Shown here one piece after another: positions 23,359-37,065 of a DNA stretch of 64,000 bases. The stretch spans positions 46,602,407 to 46,666,406 of the forward strand of contig NC_084463.1 in assembly GCF_027409185.1 (NCBI RefSeq), in the 5' to 3' direction. Source of the DNA: Cynocephalus volans. Taxonomy: Eukaryota > Chordata > Mammalia > Dermoptera > Cynocephalidae. How positions within the stretch are numbered: position 1 is the first letter of the stretch; every line of letters starts with the position of its first letter. Both the position numbers and the translations under genes were made by a program. Under the pieces are notes generated by a model that was given only the letters and a program-made list of their open reading frames with translations, searched no databases and had not been told where the DNA came from.

Positions 23359-23802
23359 TATAGTGCATTGAATTATGTCCCCGGAAAACTCATTGAAGCC
23401 TGAATTTTGTCCCCCAAATTTTATGCATTAGCAACTTAGCCCCCACTGTGACTGTTAAGAGGGTGGGAAATCCTATTATGGTAATTGAAAGGTGGAGCCT
23501 TGAAGAGGCAATTGGATTATAGGACCATGCCATAGTGAATGGATTAAAAATGGTGGTCAGGGGTGTGGTTCTGAGGGCTTTAAAAGAAGAGGCAAGTCTG
23601 CCTCTCTCTCTTGCTCTCTCTGTCTCTCTGCTTCCATAACCTTGCAATGTGAGACCCCTGGATCACTGTCACCATCACTGGATGGACTTTAGACTTCCCA
23701 GCTTCAAAAACTGTAAGAATAAATTTGGGTTTTTTTTTTTTTTTTTTATAAATCACCAAGTTCCAAGTATTTTGTTACAAGCAACAGAAATGGACTAATA
23801 CA
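23359..23802 (+). mobile_element. MaLR 3' LTR
   Basis: It is collinear with the 5' LTR at about nine-tenths identity by eye. The first dinucleotide has mutated (TA for TG), and it ends GGACTAATACA. A poly-T stretch at 23731-23746 is expanded relative to the 5' LTR. TACAG follows at 23803-23807. Confidence 0.88.
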
Positions 23803-23935
23803 TACAGCGAGCTGTTATCTGAGTTTGTCATATATCATTTTTATCATGTTGAGGTACAATCACTGTATACTTCATTTGTTGAAAGTTTTTATCATGAAGT
23901 GATGTTGAATTTTGTTAGTTAACTTTGGATTTACC

Positions 23936-26900
23936 TTTTTCTCCCTTCTACTTCTTCAAGATGCTTAAAATTTGGCATCCCTAGATGCCAGAGCCTATTT
24001 TTGATTCCTCTCACACGGCACATAACTTTCTGAGAATAAGCCTTCCCAGGAGTGAGGGACCTAAATGTCTACCCGACATCATCAACGCTTTCAGATGAAA
24101 GGTTTTTTAACCAAAAGAGGGAAATGATGACAAACAATCAACTCTGATCAGGTCAGCTGTCACTATCCTGTCAGTGACATGGATGCAAAGATTACTTAGA
24201 GACCAAATACTTGAAAGCAATCAGAGGCCCGGAGGGACTACAGCAAACTAACTCCCACAAGAAAGGAGGAAGTAGATCCAGCCCCACGCTTGGGCTTGTC
24301 TTGGCTTTTATTGTAATGTCAAGACCTTGGCTAAGGAACAAGCTGAGCATAGTATCAAAAGAAGTATGGAAAGGAGTGTGTGAACAGGACAGAAAATGAT
24401 CTCAGTGTTCCCTGCTAATGAACCAGAACATCGTCACTTTTTCCAGCATGTGCTGTTTCCAGCATGTAACGTTCTGATCCTGTGCACTTAAGGCTTTTGT
24501 CCTTTGTGCACTCCCATTCTAGTCAGGCCCCTGTGTCCACAGCCAGCTAAATTATAGAGCCTTGGGAGACCTGAAATAAGTCAATTCACCTGTCCTTGAG
24601 AGTGTTATTATAAGACTATCTTTACTTAGAGTCAGTCAGCATGGCACCAGGGTGTCATAAATTAATCGAAAATAATTCTGATTCTTCTTACCCTAGATCC
24701 CTGCATGTAGGATGTAAACCAATAACATTCCCAAATCTATAAGTCACGTACAACCACTAGAAGAACCAATGAAGTACTCGAGCAAGGCTGTCTTCTCTCT
24801 CTCTCTTTCTCATCTGACTTTTTCTCTGTCTTGTTATTATAAAATGCTAAGCTCTGCTGGCCCTCTTCAGAGTGCATTTCTCAGGGTAACTTGGCCTATG
24901 CATTTTCCCAGTTGCAATTGTCATTGGGGCTCGATAAATCCTATGTTTTATATGTTTGGCATGAGTTTCTTCTAGGTCAACAATGTCTACCTAAAAATAA
25001 TTTTCCAAATATCTTCAGCAACTTGTACCCTTGGAGTTTTGCTAAGTTAAAATAAATGGTAGATACTCATAAAATACACACATCATTTTCAAATAAAATA
25101 AAATCTTGACAAATTAGTTGCTAAGCATAGTTTTACCTACTTTGGCTTCTTATTACAGAATAACTAAAGATATCTGAGTCTGTTAGCAAACATACCCTGT
25201 GCCCCATTGAAAAATTGTACTATAGAGAAACAAATTCTTCTAAAAATTATTATTCATAGCTTTTCCAATCTACAGAATGGTGGTGTGACAGTTTACTATG
25301 GCTTATATTTAGTTTTTACTGCAAATTGGTAAGAGTTAAAAATTCTAATAATGTGTAATAATTGAAATTACCATAAGCAATATATGAGGCAGGACAGAGT
25401 AGGCACATGCCCCAGGGAGGCTGCTCATAAATGTTCAGACTAGATCATCCAGGGCTGGAGCACCAGGTGGGACAGGAGGGACAGAGGTCAGCCATTAGGG
25501 GGTTGCACACAGGATGGAGAGGATGGAGAAGGCAAGGAGCACATGTGTCTCTCTCTGGCAGAGGTGCCCGTGCACTCTGGTGCATACCTTCTCTTGGTAA
25601 TAAAGCCCTATCATGTTCCATTTCTCTGTCTCCCTCTTCCTTTCCTCTTTCTGGTCCATGAAAGATTCTTCTTTCATTGATCAAGAACCTGGATATACTG
25701 TCTGGTAACGATATGTAAAACACCTATATATTTAAGGAAAGTAAGACATATTTTCGAGTGAAACTAGGAGTAATGAACAACTAAGATTTGTTTCTCTTAA
25801 CAGTTTGTTGAGAGAGACAAAGACTAATTTTTGTTCTACTGTTGAATGACTGGTTGTTCCACAATAAGAAAGAGAAAAGTATACAACAAAACTGGACAGA
25901 TATATAAAACTTGCAGAAGGTTTAAGGAAGGGAAATCTTGAAAAAAAATTGTATGTGTGATCAAACTGGCTAAGAATTGAAAGGAATTATTTTTAAGTAT
26001 TTTTCTTAGTTGATTATTAATATTAAAAGTCTGCTGATTCAAAACTAGAATTTTATTTTATTTAAAATGACAAAGACTTCTTGGAGTTTTGGTCTGTTCT
26101 TAGTAAGAAATTGTGAAAGGTTTTACTTTACTTTTTAAGTAACTGAACTAGGAAACAAAAGTTCTTTGTTTTATTAAGGAAAATTCCTGTGTTCCATGTT
26201 GTGTTCTTAGATCTCTGATTACTTAGGAAAACTGAGTTCTTTTATTAAATATTTAATTTTTTGCTACAACTATGTAACTTTTTGCATTTGTCATTGAAAT
26301 ATTTTAACTATTGCCCTGGTTAAATGACTAAGTATTGGTTTACAGTGTACCTGTGACTCTGGTATAATCAAGTGACTTAAACTGTATGATATTATCCACA
26401 GACTTTGCAAAGGCATATTCTAAATTAAGTTCTTTTTTATTTTTAATGATTTGGGGGAGTTTCCAGAGGGCCCCTGGAATACGGAAGAAGTATTTGCTCT
26501 CTCTGTACATATGAGAGGAAAAAATGTTCAACGAATTTGGCTTATTTTATATGCTAAATTGTGGGTGAAGCATTGTCAAATAGTAAGTAATGGTAAACCT
26601 TTTTTAAAGTTTTGTTTTTACATATATATGATATTAATATGAGTGTTCATAAATTGTATAAAGCTTCTAAAAATCTGATATGTTTAGGTATATTGTAATC
26701 AGTCAAATTTTTGATTATTATTTTTGAATGTCATATACCACAGAAATAACCAAAATTTCTTCTAAATTGTAATATTATATGTCAGATATTTACCATTGAC
26801 CATTTTAAGACATTTGTCATCCACAGTTAATTGTTTTATGGTAATGATTTTCTCAAAGCTTTTGTAAATACTGTGACTTCAAAAAGATTTATGAAGACTG

Positions 26901-28904
26901 TGACTAGTATAGTATTCTAATAACTTTAACATCATACCATCAGTCAGGGGAAGAATTTCTAGAACTCTAACAAAAATCTGATTGGTCCTGGAGCTATTAA
27001 CCCAACATCAAGCAGGACAAAAATTAATTACAAGGAACTGAATAAACTGATTTGGAATAATGATTTCTTTTAATTATACTTTTATTTTAAAATTTCTGAT
27101 TTTTTTATTATAAGCTCTCTATGGCTTACTTTAATTTACAAAGTTTACCTTTGTGAACAAAGATAAAGCAATTACTTTTTCTCTGTACCTGATTTCTCTA
27201 GAATTTGAAAAACATTAGTGAGTATTATTTTATAGTAATGAAGTTATTTGCATAAATATAATGAAACTCTGTGCTTCTGACAACAGCACATAATTAAAAA
27301 CATCTGTTATATCACCAAGACTTTGGCTGGAATGTTATACTTGAGAACGTGTATTGAACCAAATATGACCAGATAGTTTTAAGGAATGACGTCTAAATTT
27401 ATTGAGTTTATTGACCTTAAGTCAATAAAACCTCTTGGAAAAAAAACTGCACTGGCTCCTGACATTAATGGTTTTCCAGCCTTACATGAGTCCTAGAAAT
27501 CTTAAAATGTATTTGTCGGCCCTCAAGAAGAAGGATTCACTCCAAACTATAAATACTGCAGGCAAATTCTGATGCCAAGTCCTCAGCATGGATTTCTAAT
27601 CTAACGAGACTTTCAAAGGTTTAAGCAAAGCATGTATGATTAATAATGAGCCTTACTGCAGTTATGTAAATAATCAGACCATGTTTAATAATAGTAGATA
27701 TATTTAAAAGGAGTAATTAGTCTTACTGTGATTATCTTGGTAGATAAAAATTATACTTTAGTAGAAAACTATAGTGTTCCAAATATAATATTCTAGTCTT
27801 GTTTATCATCTTTGTGATTATGTTATCTATCTACAAACTACTCTATTCCTGAAGCCCTACATGGTAGGCTGGATCATTTGATATGAATTTCATAGAACAA
27901 CCTTTATACATGCTGACTCATGAACCTCTCAGGGAATTTACTGAAATGTCCAATGCTGTAACCAGAGACATTTAATCTGCAAACCAGGGAAACGTGCTTC
28001 AAGCTCAAATCTAGAAATCTTGACTAACTCCCCTTTAGATTCAGAGTCTGTGTTTATACTTTGTTATAGCCATTAGCCTTTGTTTTTCCTATTTGTTTTG
28101 TTTTGTTTTGTTTTTTCTATTTGACTTGGTTTGTTGCAACTGAGGCTAAACGTCTTACATGAGTCTCTATGTATTATTTTCATAGTCACCATCGTGTTCT
28201 TCCCTGTGCACTTTATTCTCCCAAGAATCGCAAACGCATGTTCACAGCCATCAATGGCATGCCAGATGCTCTCATTCTGTTTAGAATGACAAAAGGAAAA
28301 ACAATGTTTCAATAAGCCTGCCGTTGTGACTTATGAGTTGCCTGCTGAATCAAAGACAAATAAGCCATGATGATCACAGAGTGGCACTTGTGCCTGAGTT
28401 TGTGTCAATTTCTCATAAGTGAGAGGTTGACCAAAATAAGGAAAACTGTTACAATAGTTAACTGGGAGCCCATCAGCCTGAGATGACTTCATCACCTTTG
28501 GTTTTTACCTCAGAATAACAAAACGTAATTCAATATAAACAGTAGAAGAAAATTTACAGTTAACCAATTAGAAACTGTCAACTAACTTCAAGCTAGGATC
28601 TTTCTCCTTTAACCAATCAAATATTTTATTTGCCTTGCTTGTCTGAACACCTTATGAAAGTTTTTTTTGTTTTGCTTTGTTTTTGGTCGCCTCTTCAGGA
28701 GGGTACTGAACTATCTGTTGTCTAGTGCTGCTGGATTCATAAGTCACTAAATGCTCTTACAAACTCTTTATAATTTTAATGTGCTTACGTTTATCTTTTA
28801 ACATAATGCAGAGATGAATATGTGTGGCAGTATTCCAAAAATATTTATCAACTCTTCGATATAAATTTCATATAATTTTCACATTGTCAAAACTATATTT
28901 GAGG
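23936..28904. other. AT-rich intergenic or intronic sequence, mostly unassigned
   Basis: I see no gene, RNA gene or intact transposon in about 5 kb. The 25380-25720 part contains GGTAATAAAGCCCTATCATG followed by CT-rich sequence and could be the end of an old LTR; I am not sure. A T-rich run lies at 28095-28115. Confidence 0.4.
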
Positions 28905-29275
28905 TTTTTATTTCTTTTTTTAAAATATTTTATTTTATTTTATTTTGTCAATATACAACGTGGTTGATTATTGTGGCCAATTACCAAAACCTGCCTCCCA
29001 CCTCCCTCTCCCCACTCCCTCTCAACAATGTCCTTTCTGTTCGCTTGACATATCAATTTCAAGGAATTGTAATTGTTATGTCTTCTTCCCCCCCAGCCCC
29101 CCACCCTGGTTTTTTTGTTTATTTATTTATTTTTAGCTCCCACAAATAAGTGAGAACATGTGATATTTCTCTTTTTGTGCCTGACTTGTTTCACTCAATA
29201 TAATTCTCTCTAGGTCCATCCATGTCATTGCAAATGGCAGTATTTCATTCTTTTTTATAGCTGTGTAGTATCAAT
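28905..29275 (-). mobile_element. L1 3' end, 5'-truncated
   Basis: A T-rich tail complement, then GTCAATATACAACGTGGTTG, the pyrimidine-rich 3' UTR and AGCTCCCACAAATAAGTGAG mark the reversed 3' end. It stops at about 29275 inside ORF2. Confidence 0.85.
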
Positions 29276-31139
29276 TATTTTAAAAATGTAAAATCTGTGC
29301 TTAACTCACAGGGTTGAAAAAATAGGCAGAGTCATAGTCACATTTAGACTTTAGGGCATAGTTTGCAGTCATGTGACACCGATGATGACATAAGACAAAT
29401 ATTTTTTAAAGGGTGGGGGTTTGAAATGAGGATTTAAGAACAGGTGTGATGTTTGCACCAGATGATGTGACTTAGGGAAACACATACATACACAAAAAAA
29501 TAATCCAAACCAAAATCTGTATTGCTCCTCTGAGAGCCCAGGCTGGATTCTAATGTTTGTTCTTTTTTATTCTATGGTCCTCACTTTACATTTTTTCAGT
29601 CAGTGACTTTAGTGGAATATGGAACATGTCTAGATATATGAAACACGGTCAGCCATTCCATACATGTGGCTTTGGGAAGACCAGAAACACTACCCCAGAG
29701 AAGGAAGGGCCCTGAGCCAAGCTATGGCCCAGAAGTTGACCTTGAGGGATGGTGCCCAGGCAGGGATGGCCAGTCCTTGCAGATACATCGCTTTCTCTGT
29801 CCAGTGAGGAAGCCATAGGGGGGGTCCTTCTTATGCTGGGTGGGTCAGCCCTAAAAGTGCTTTCTCTTGGTTCTGCCATTTCAGAAATCACTCGATGCCC
29901 TAATAAAGTAGATGGCATGATAAAGCTCAAACCTCTTCAGCTACTTATAGGAGGTCATGTTGCTGTGGGAGGCACACCAGAGTGTGCTGGCAGTGCAGGA
30001 ACTAGGCTCGAGAAGAGGATGAAGCAGCATCAGCAGAAGCACAGTCTGGAGAACAAGGTGAAGCCCCCACCATCTGGGCCTCCCAGGGGGATGAGAAATT
30101 GGTCAAAACAAGACTGTCTGCCCTGAGGGCTCAACACAGAGGCCTGTGAACTCAGACAGGGTTCAGATGCAAAGAGAGAGAACTTTGACCGTATTTTATA
30201 CCAGAAACAACAACAACAATAAATAATTCAAACAGATCCTAGACCCAAATGTACAAACCAAAGCTATAAAATGAGTGAAGATGAGAAAAATGAGGTTTGC
30301 TTGTGTTCATGGGACTGAATGGACATAGCAGAGATCTCTTGAGCCAGATCCCAGCTACATGATGGGTTCCTGGAATGAAAAATGTCTGTACGAGTGTGCA
30401 GAAGAGGGAGACTGAGACTGGGGCGTGTGGAGCAGCTGCCTCTGGCACTCACCCCTCACCACAGGAAATCACAAAGTCTTGGTGGGGAGACGTACTCAGA
30501 GTCTGATTTCAAGGATGGCTGGTGATGACAGTGAGGAGCAAGTATCATGGGATGGTGTAGCTAGCAAGGGACTGACAAGGTACACTGGGTGTCCCTGAAG
30601 AGTCCCATCTGACCTGGGTCACATGGGGTGTAAGGAGGGCAGGAAAGAATATTCAGACAGAGAGAAGAGCCCAAGAACCTGGGGTGAAGACAGTGACAGC
30701 AGTGACATATTTGGTGCCCCTATTGTAAAAAAGAAAGTCCCAGGCCTGTCCCCGGCACCTGAGCCTCAGTTCCAGCAGCTGGGACTCCCTATGTCACTAA
30801 CACTCTGCGAGCTCTCCTGGCTCACTTCTGCTTCCTGTTGTTATTAATGAGCTCTTAGACCAACTGAGGCAGCGAGGTCAAAAGGAAACACTGAAGTTTT
30901 ACCTGAAAAAGGCCAAATATTTTCTGACGTACCTGAAAACCAGGTAGGACAACCAGAACCCCCCAAAACAAAAGGGGATGGCCTGAAACTCATATTCAAG
31001 GCCACAGCCAGCCTGCTTAGAAGCCTAGGGGTGTTCCTAGAAAGCTGAAGATGAAATTTTTGCCTCTAACTATGAAAGGAAGGAAGACTGAAATAATACA
31101 TTGAACTTTCAGAAGGAGAGAACATATCTGTGATCAGTA
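29276..31139. other. Unassigned, GC-normal segment
   Basis: The segment is less AT-rich than its surroundings. An open frame at 29749-30126 (+) encodes a peptide I do not recognise. A stretch at 30620-30950 has some coding-like composition but is interrupted by stops. It could be an old processed pseudogene; I cannot name a parent. Confidence 0.3.
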
Positions 31140-31335
31140 GAAGTGGGAGAGTGGAAGGGGAGGAGAGTTAGGGGGAAACTGGGTAATTACACCAAGAATG
31201 GTTATGATTTGTAGTGCTGGGCATGTTATATACTGATCTGATCATCACATATTGTACACAGATACTAATAGTCAACTCTGTACCCCATAAATATGTATAA
31301 TCAGTTGTTTCAAGTGTAAAATAAATAAATATCAA
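31140..31335 (+). mobile_element. Old L1 3'-end fragment
   Basis: The phrases CATCACATATTGTACACAGA, CTCTGTACCCCATAAATATG and a terminal AATAAATAAATATC match the 3' end of old mammalian L1M-type elements. Confidence 0.55.
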
Positions 31336-31639
31336 AAAATCTATACATAAACCAGTATCAAATTTTTTCTGCTTGCTCTAATTAAAATTTATTATGCATC
31401 CATAGAATTTTTTTGAACTTTATTCCATGCATTTGATTTTCTGCTTTTCAAGAGATTTTCTGATCCTCCCTCAAGGGGAAGAGATTGTCGTATCTTACAA
31501 GGAGCTGCTTATTCTTCATAGGCTGAATCTGTATTGCAGAAATATTGCCTTAAATTTAATTATTGTTTATGCTAGTTTGTTTTTTTAAATTTGTACCTGA
31601 GCGAAACAAACTGCTTCAGATTCATTCACTGATTTTATA

Positions 31640-32705
31640 TAGATAAGACTTCATGAATAAGACCCCAAAAGTACGGGCAACCAAAGGAAAAATAAACAAA
31701 TGGGATTATATCAAACTAAAAAGCTTCTGCACAGCAAAAGAAACAATTATGAGAGTTAAAAGACAACCAACAGAGTGGGAGAAAATATTTGCAAAATATG
31801 CATCTGACAAAGGATTAATATCCAGGATATACAAGGAACTGAAACAACTTTACAACAAAAAAAAACAAGTAACCCAATTAAAAAATGGGCAAAAGAGCTA
31901 AATAGGCATTTCTCAAGGGAAGGTATACAAATGGCCAACAGACACATGGAAAAATGCTCAACATGACTCAGTATTCGGGAAATGCAAATCAAAACCACAC
32001 TGAGATACCATCTCACCCCAGTTGGGATGACTAACACCCAAAAGACTGTGAATGATAAATGCTGGCGAGGTTGTGGAGAAAAAGGAATTCTCATACGTTG
32101 TTGGCAGGACTGCAGAATGGTGCAGCCTCTATGGAAAATGGTATGGAGGTTCCTCAAACAATTGCAGATAGAGCTACCATATGACCCAGCTATCCCACTG
32201 CTGGGAATATACCCAGAGGAATGGAAATCATCAAGTCGAAGGTATACCTGTTTCCCAATGTTTATCGCAGCACTCTTTACAATAGCCAAGAGTTGGAACC
32301 AGCCCAAATGTCCATTATCAGATGAGTGGATATGGAAAATGTGGTATATCTACATAATGGAGTACTACTCAGCTGTAAAAAAGAATGAAATACTGCCATT
32401 TGCAACAACATGGATGGACCTAGAGAGAATTATATTAAATGAAATGAGTCAGGCACAGAAAGAGAAATATCACATGTTCTCCCTTATTTGTGGGAACTAA
32501 AAATAAATAAATAAATACAGAAATAAACTGGAGGGAGGGTAGAAGACATAACAATTACAATTCCTTGAAGTTGATACGACAAGTGAACAGATACGAGGTT
32601 GTTGGGAGGGAGGGGGGAGAGGGAGGGGAGAAGGAGGTTTTGGTAATGGGCCACAATAATCAACCATTGTATACTGACAAAGTAAAATAAAATTTTTAAA
32701 GAAGA
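31640..32705 (+). mobile_element. Younger L1, 5'-truncated, with 3' UTR and tail
   Basis: The ORF2 C-terminal region begins near AACCAAAGGAAAAATAAACA. A long open frame (31982-32500, about 172 codons) covers the ORF2 end. The 3' UTR and AATAAAATTTTTAAA tail follow. It is nearly identical in long stretches to 20276-21112, so it belongs to the same family. Confidence 0.88.
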
Positions 32706-33124
32706 AAATGTATTTTACTGTACATTAAATTTTTAAAAAATCTATCTACATGTATTTACCTAAATTAAGGAAAAATACAAGTTGAGATATTTAAGACTTT
32801 ACTAGTTGATGTAATATCTTCACAAACCTGTTAGATCGTAAATTACCCATGCTATAATATTTCCTTATATTAAAAATATTCCTTTGGGGAACTATGGACT
32901 ATTGAGTGTTACAAAGCAACTGGGTACTGGATATACTCTTCCGCACAAGGCAAAATTGTCCCTGCCATCGTGGTTCATGGAATTTTACTTTTTATAGTCA
33001 GTGACTTTAACTCATGGAATAATGATATTTAAATGAAAGGCATTAAAAGTGATAAAACGTAGAACAAAAAGTATATGGTGAAAATTCAGGAAAATGGGCC
33101 ATTTTAAAATTTAAACACACTTAA
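32706..33124. other. Unassigned AT-rich sequence
   Basis: Nothing recognisable was seen. Confidence 0.4.
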
Positions 33125-35709
33125 TCTTTTTAATTTGTATTTATTTTTTTATTGGTTATGAATATTCTTCAGATACAAAGCTGAATGTCACCCTCATGCC
33201 CATGATGTGAGGGCCAGATTCATACTGGCAGCATACCCAGTACCACAGATTGCATTTGTACCCTATGTCCCCCACCCAGTTATCCCCAGCCTCCCTCTCC
33301 CTCCCCCTTTCCTCCCAACGCTACTTTGTACCCCAAGGAATGTTCTCTCCCTCTGTAAGTCCAAAGCACTACTGTGGTCTTTCTTTCCTTCCTTCTTTCT
33401 CTCTCAGCTCCCACATATGAGTCAATGCATGTGATATTTATCTCTATGTGCTTTGCTTGTTTCACTCAATATAAGTTTCTCCAGGCTCATCCATATTGTT
33501 GCAAATGGCAGAATTTCATTCTTTTTTTTGGCTGAGTAGTATTCCATTGTGTATATATACCACAGTTTTCTTAGGTTGGTTTCATGTCTCGGCTAATGTA
33601 AACAGAGCTGCAATGAACATGGGAGTGCAGGGATCCCTTCAACATGATGATTTTCATTCCTCTAAGTATATACCCAGAAGTGGGATTGCTGGATCATATG
33701 GAAGACCTATCTGTAGTTGTCTGAAAAACCTCCATACTGTTTTCCATTGTGGTTGTACTAATTTACAGTCAAATCAACACAGTAGGAGTGTTCCCTTCTC
33801 TCCACACCCTCACCAGCATTTGTTGAATTCAACATCTTTTTGATTATAACCAGTCTAACTGGCATGAGGTGACATCTCAATGTAGTTTAATTTGCGTGTC
33901 CCTGATGACTAATGATGTTGAGCATTTTTTAATGTACCTGTTGTCCATTTGTATATCTTCCTTTAAAAAATGTCTATTTAACTCCTTTGCTTATTTTCTA
34001 ATTGGGTTATTTGTTTTTTACTGTTTAATTGCTCGAGTTCCTTGTATATTATAGATATTAATCCCTTATCAGATGCATAGGTTAGCAAAAAATTTCTCTC
34101 ACTCTGTAGGTTGTCATTTCATTCTGTTAATTATTTCCTTTGATGTGCGGAAGCTTTTGAGTTTTATATAGCTCCACTTGCTTATTTTTTCTTTTGCTAC
34201 TTGTGCTTTCAGGCTCAGGTTCATAAAGTCTGTGCCCAGACCTAGTTGCTGGAGTGTTTCACCTACATTTTCTGTTAGTAATGTTACAGTTTCACATCTT
34301 ATGCTTAAGTCTTTAATCCTTTTGAGTTGATTTTAGTGTATGGTGACAGGTGCATACCTACTTTATTCTTCTGCATATGGATATCCAGTTTTCCCAGCAC
34401 CACTTTTTGAAGAGGAATCTTTTCCCCAATGTAGAATTTTGTTGCCTTTGTCTAATATCAGATGGCTGTAAGCCTCAAGGGTGATTTCTGGGTTCTCAAT
34501 TCTACTCCACTGGTCTGAATGTCTATTTGAATACCAGTACCATGCTGTTTTGGTTACAATAGCTTTGTAGTATAATTTGAAGTCAGGTAATGTTAGGCCT
34601 CTGGCTTTATTCATTTATTTTTTTGCTTAGTATTTCTTTGGCTATTTGGGGTCTTTTGTTGTTCCATATGAAGGGTAAGATTGGTTTTTTTCTATTGCTG
34701 TGAAGAATGTCATTGGTATTTTGATGGGGATTGCATTGAATCCATAGATCACTTTAGGTAGTATAAACATTTTCACAATATGAATTCTTCCAATCCAAGA
34801 GCATGGAATATCTTTCCATCTTTTTGTGTCTTCTTTAATTTCTTTAAGAAGTGGTTTGTTGTTCTCATTGTAGAGATCTTTCATGTCCTTGGTTACATTG
34901 ATCCCTAGGTACTTTATTTCATTACAATTGTAAATGTGCTTACTTTCTTTATTTCTCTTGCTGTTAGTTCTTTATTTGAATATATAAATGCAACTGATTT
35001 GGGGGCATTTTTTTTTTGTATCCTGCAATGTTACTAAAGTTATTAACCAGCTCTAGGAGTTTTTTGATAGTCATCAGGTTTTTCTATATATAGTATCATA
35101 TCATCTGCAAATAGGGAAAGTTTGACTTCATTTTTTCCAATCTGGAATCCATTTATTTCTTTCTCTCAACTGATTGCTCAGGCTAGTTCCAGTACTATGT
35201 TAAATAGAAGTGGTAAGAGTGGGCATCTTTGTCTGGTTCCTGTTTTTAAGGGAAAGGCCCTCAGTATTTCCCCATTCAGAATGAAACTGGTGGTGGGCTT
35301 GTCATAGATGGCTCTTATTGTTTTGAGATATTTTCCTTCTATACTTAATTGGTGAGAGTCTTTATCATAAAGGGATGTTGAATTTGGGAAAATGCTTTTT
35401 CAGCATCCACTGAGATAATCATACGGTCTTTGACCTTGAGTTTGTTGATGTGATGTATCACACTGATTGACTTTCATATGTTGAACTATCCTTTCATCTC
35501 TGGGATGAATCCCACTTGATCATAGTGTATATATTTTAAATATGTTGCTGTATCCTGATTGCTAGGATTTTTGTCAAGGATTTTTGCATCTAGGTTCATC
35601 AAGGATATTGGCCTGTAATTTTCTTTTTTTGTTGTGTCTTTATCTGGTTTTGGTATCAGAGCTATGTTTGCCTTAGATTGTGTTTGGGAGTGTAGTTTCT
35701 GTTTCAATT
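33125..35709 (-). mobile_element. L1 (main part of a 5'-inverted insertion)
   Basis: Reversed L1: 3' UTR at 33125-33400 (with CAGCTCCCACATATGAGTCA), then ORF2 read right to left up to a position encoding F-x-T-I-E near 35700. Frames are frequently broken. The 5' continuation is inverted at 35710. Confidence 0.85.
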
Positions 35710-36430
35710 GTTCAGAATAGTTTGAAACAGGATATCAAAAAATTTCTAGAAACTAATGAAAAGAAAAATACATCATACCATAACCCATGGGATACTGCAA
35801 AAGCAGTGCTAAGAGGCAGATTTATTGCAATAAATGCTTATATCAAAAGAACAGAAAGACTTCATGAAAATGACCTAACACTACACCTCAAGGAACTTGA
35901 AAAACAACAACAATCCAAACCTAAAGGTTGTAGATGGAAAGAAATAATTAAGATCAGAGCAGAGCTAAATGAGATAGAGACCCCCAAAACAATAGAAAAG
36001 ATCAACAAAATGAAAAGGTGGTTTTTTGAGAAGATAAATAAAATAGACAAATCATTAGCTAGGTTAACAAAAAAAGAGAGAAAGAGAAGATCCAAATAAC
36101 AAGAATCAGAAATGAAAAGAGAGACATTACAACTGATACCACAGAAATACAAAGAATCATTAGAGACTATTATAAACAACTGTATGACAACAAATATGAA
36201 AATCTGGAAGACATGGATTAGTTTCTAGACACATACAAACTACCAAAACTGAACCAAGAAGAGATAGAAAACCTGAACAGGCCAATAACAAACAAGAAGA
36301 TGGAAGTGGTAATTAGCAACCTTGTATCAAATAAAAGTCCAGGTCTGGAAGGCTTTACAGCTGAATTCAATCAAACTTTTAAAGAAGAATTAATACCAAT
36401 TCTCAGCCTATTCCAAACAATTGAAATGCT
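35710..36430 (+). mobile_element. Inverted 5' part of the same L1
   Basis: ORF2 sequence runs on the + strand, open at 35680-36099 (AAGCAGTGCTAAGAGGCAGA; ATGGAAAGAAATAATTAAGA). It stops at the F-Q-T-I-E codons near 36428, the same ORF2 position where the minus-strand part begins. This arrangement is expected from twin priming during L1 integration. Confidence 0.8.
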
Positions 36431-37065
36431 TAGTCTTTTTTAAAGAAAAAAAGTCAACTAATACCAACATGTAGAAATTTTCCCTATTCTCACAGAACTA
36501 TCACTTTTATGGACATAGATATTTACATAAATAGATATAGATATTGACTATATTGATATAGATATACATAAATAGATACACATATGTGATGTGTTTCAAA
36601 TAAAAGTTGAATCATACTATTCAAATTGTTTCATAACTGCAGATATATTTCAATTTTTAAATGACCATATGAAATTCATTAAAATGAATGTTTCATAATT
36701 ATTTGACCATTCCCAATTGATTAGCTTTTTTGAATTGATTTCAGTTTCTCAATATTACAAACATTTCTCTATAAATTTCCTTCTATTTTTGTGCCTTTGT
36801 GCAATTAATGTTGTAAGTACCCTTCACAGAGATAAAATTGGACTGCCAACTGGTTGTACTGCTTGGATTCAAAAGTATAACTTTAGGCACACAAGTAACC
36901 CTTTGACCTTGATCTCCTTACCCGAGAAGTAGATAATTATGTGGGCCATGGGAATTTGAAGGCTTGATGCAATAATGTAGATAAATTTCGAAGACAGGGT
37001 TAGGACAGTGGGCAGCAAAAGAAAGTTCATATCACAAGAAGCAGAAAACTCTCATATGTTTTCCA
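36431..37065. other. Unassigned AT-rich sequence
   Basis: It contains an ATAGATAT-type simple stretch at about 36505-36590. No gene was seen. Confidence 0.4.

Larger units (their letters stand above)
21390..23802 (+). mobile_element. Complete MaLR (ERVL-class, THE1/MST-like) element, LTR-int-LTR
   Basis: Two direct LTRs (21390-21824 and 23359-23802) flank about 1.5 kb of internal sequence. The element is bounded by a perfect 5-bp target duplication, TACAG, at 21385-21389 and 23803-23807. It has inserted into an older minus-strand L1, whose sequence resumes immediately after. The internal part contains a MaLR-like degenerate gag-derived segment and no polymerase, as known for MaLR elements. 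It has no intact gene and looks non-functional. Confidence 0.88.
19126..23935 (-). mobile_element. Older L1 (host of two later insertions)
   Basis: Reverse-orientation ORF2 sequence appears in three pieces: 19126-20275, 21113-21389 and about 23808-23935. The pieces are collinear when a younger L1 (20276-21112) and a MaLR provirus (21390-23802) are removed. An example phrase is TTATCATGAAGTGATGTTGA at the right end. Confidence 0.8.

Noticed and set aside
29749..30126. 125-codon ORF as a gene
   Set aside because: No domain or recognisable homologue, no splice context; kept only as unassigned sequence.
32000..32500. 172-codon ORF as a host gene
   Set aside because: It is the C-terminal part of L1 ORF2 in a 5'-truncated copy.
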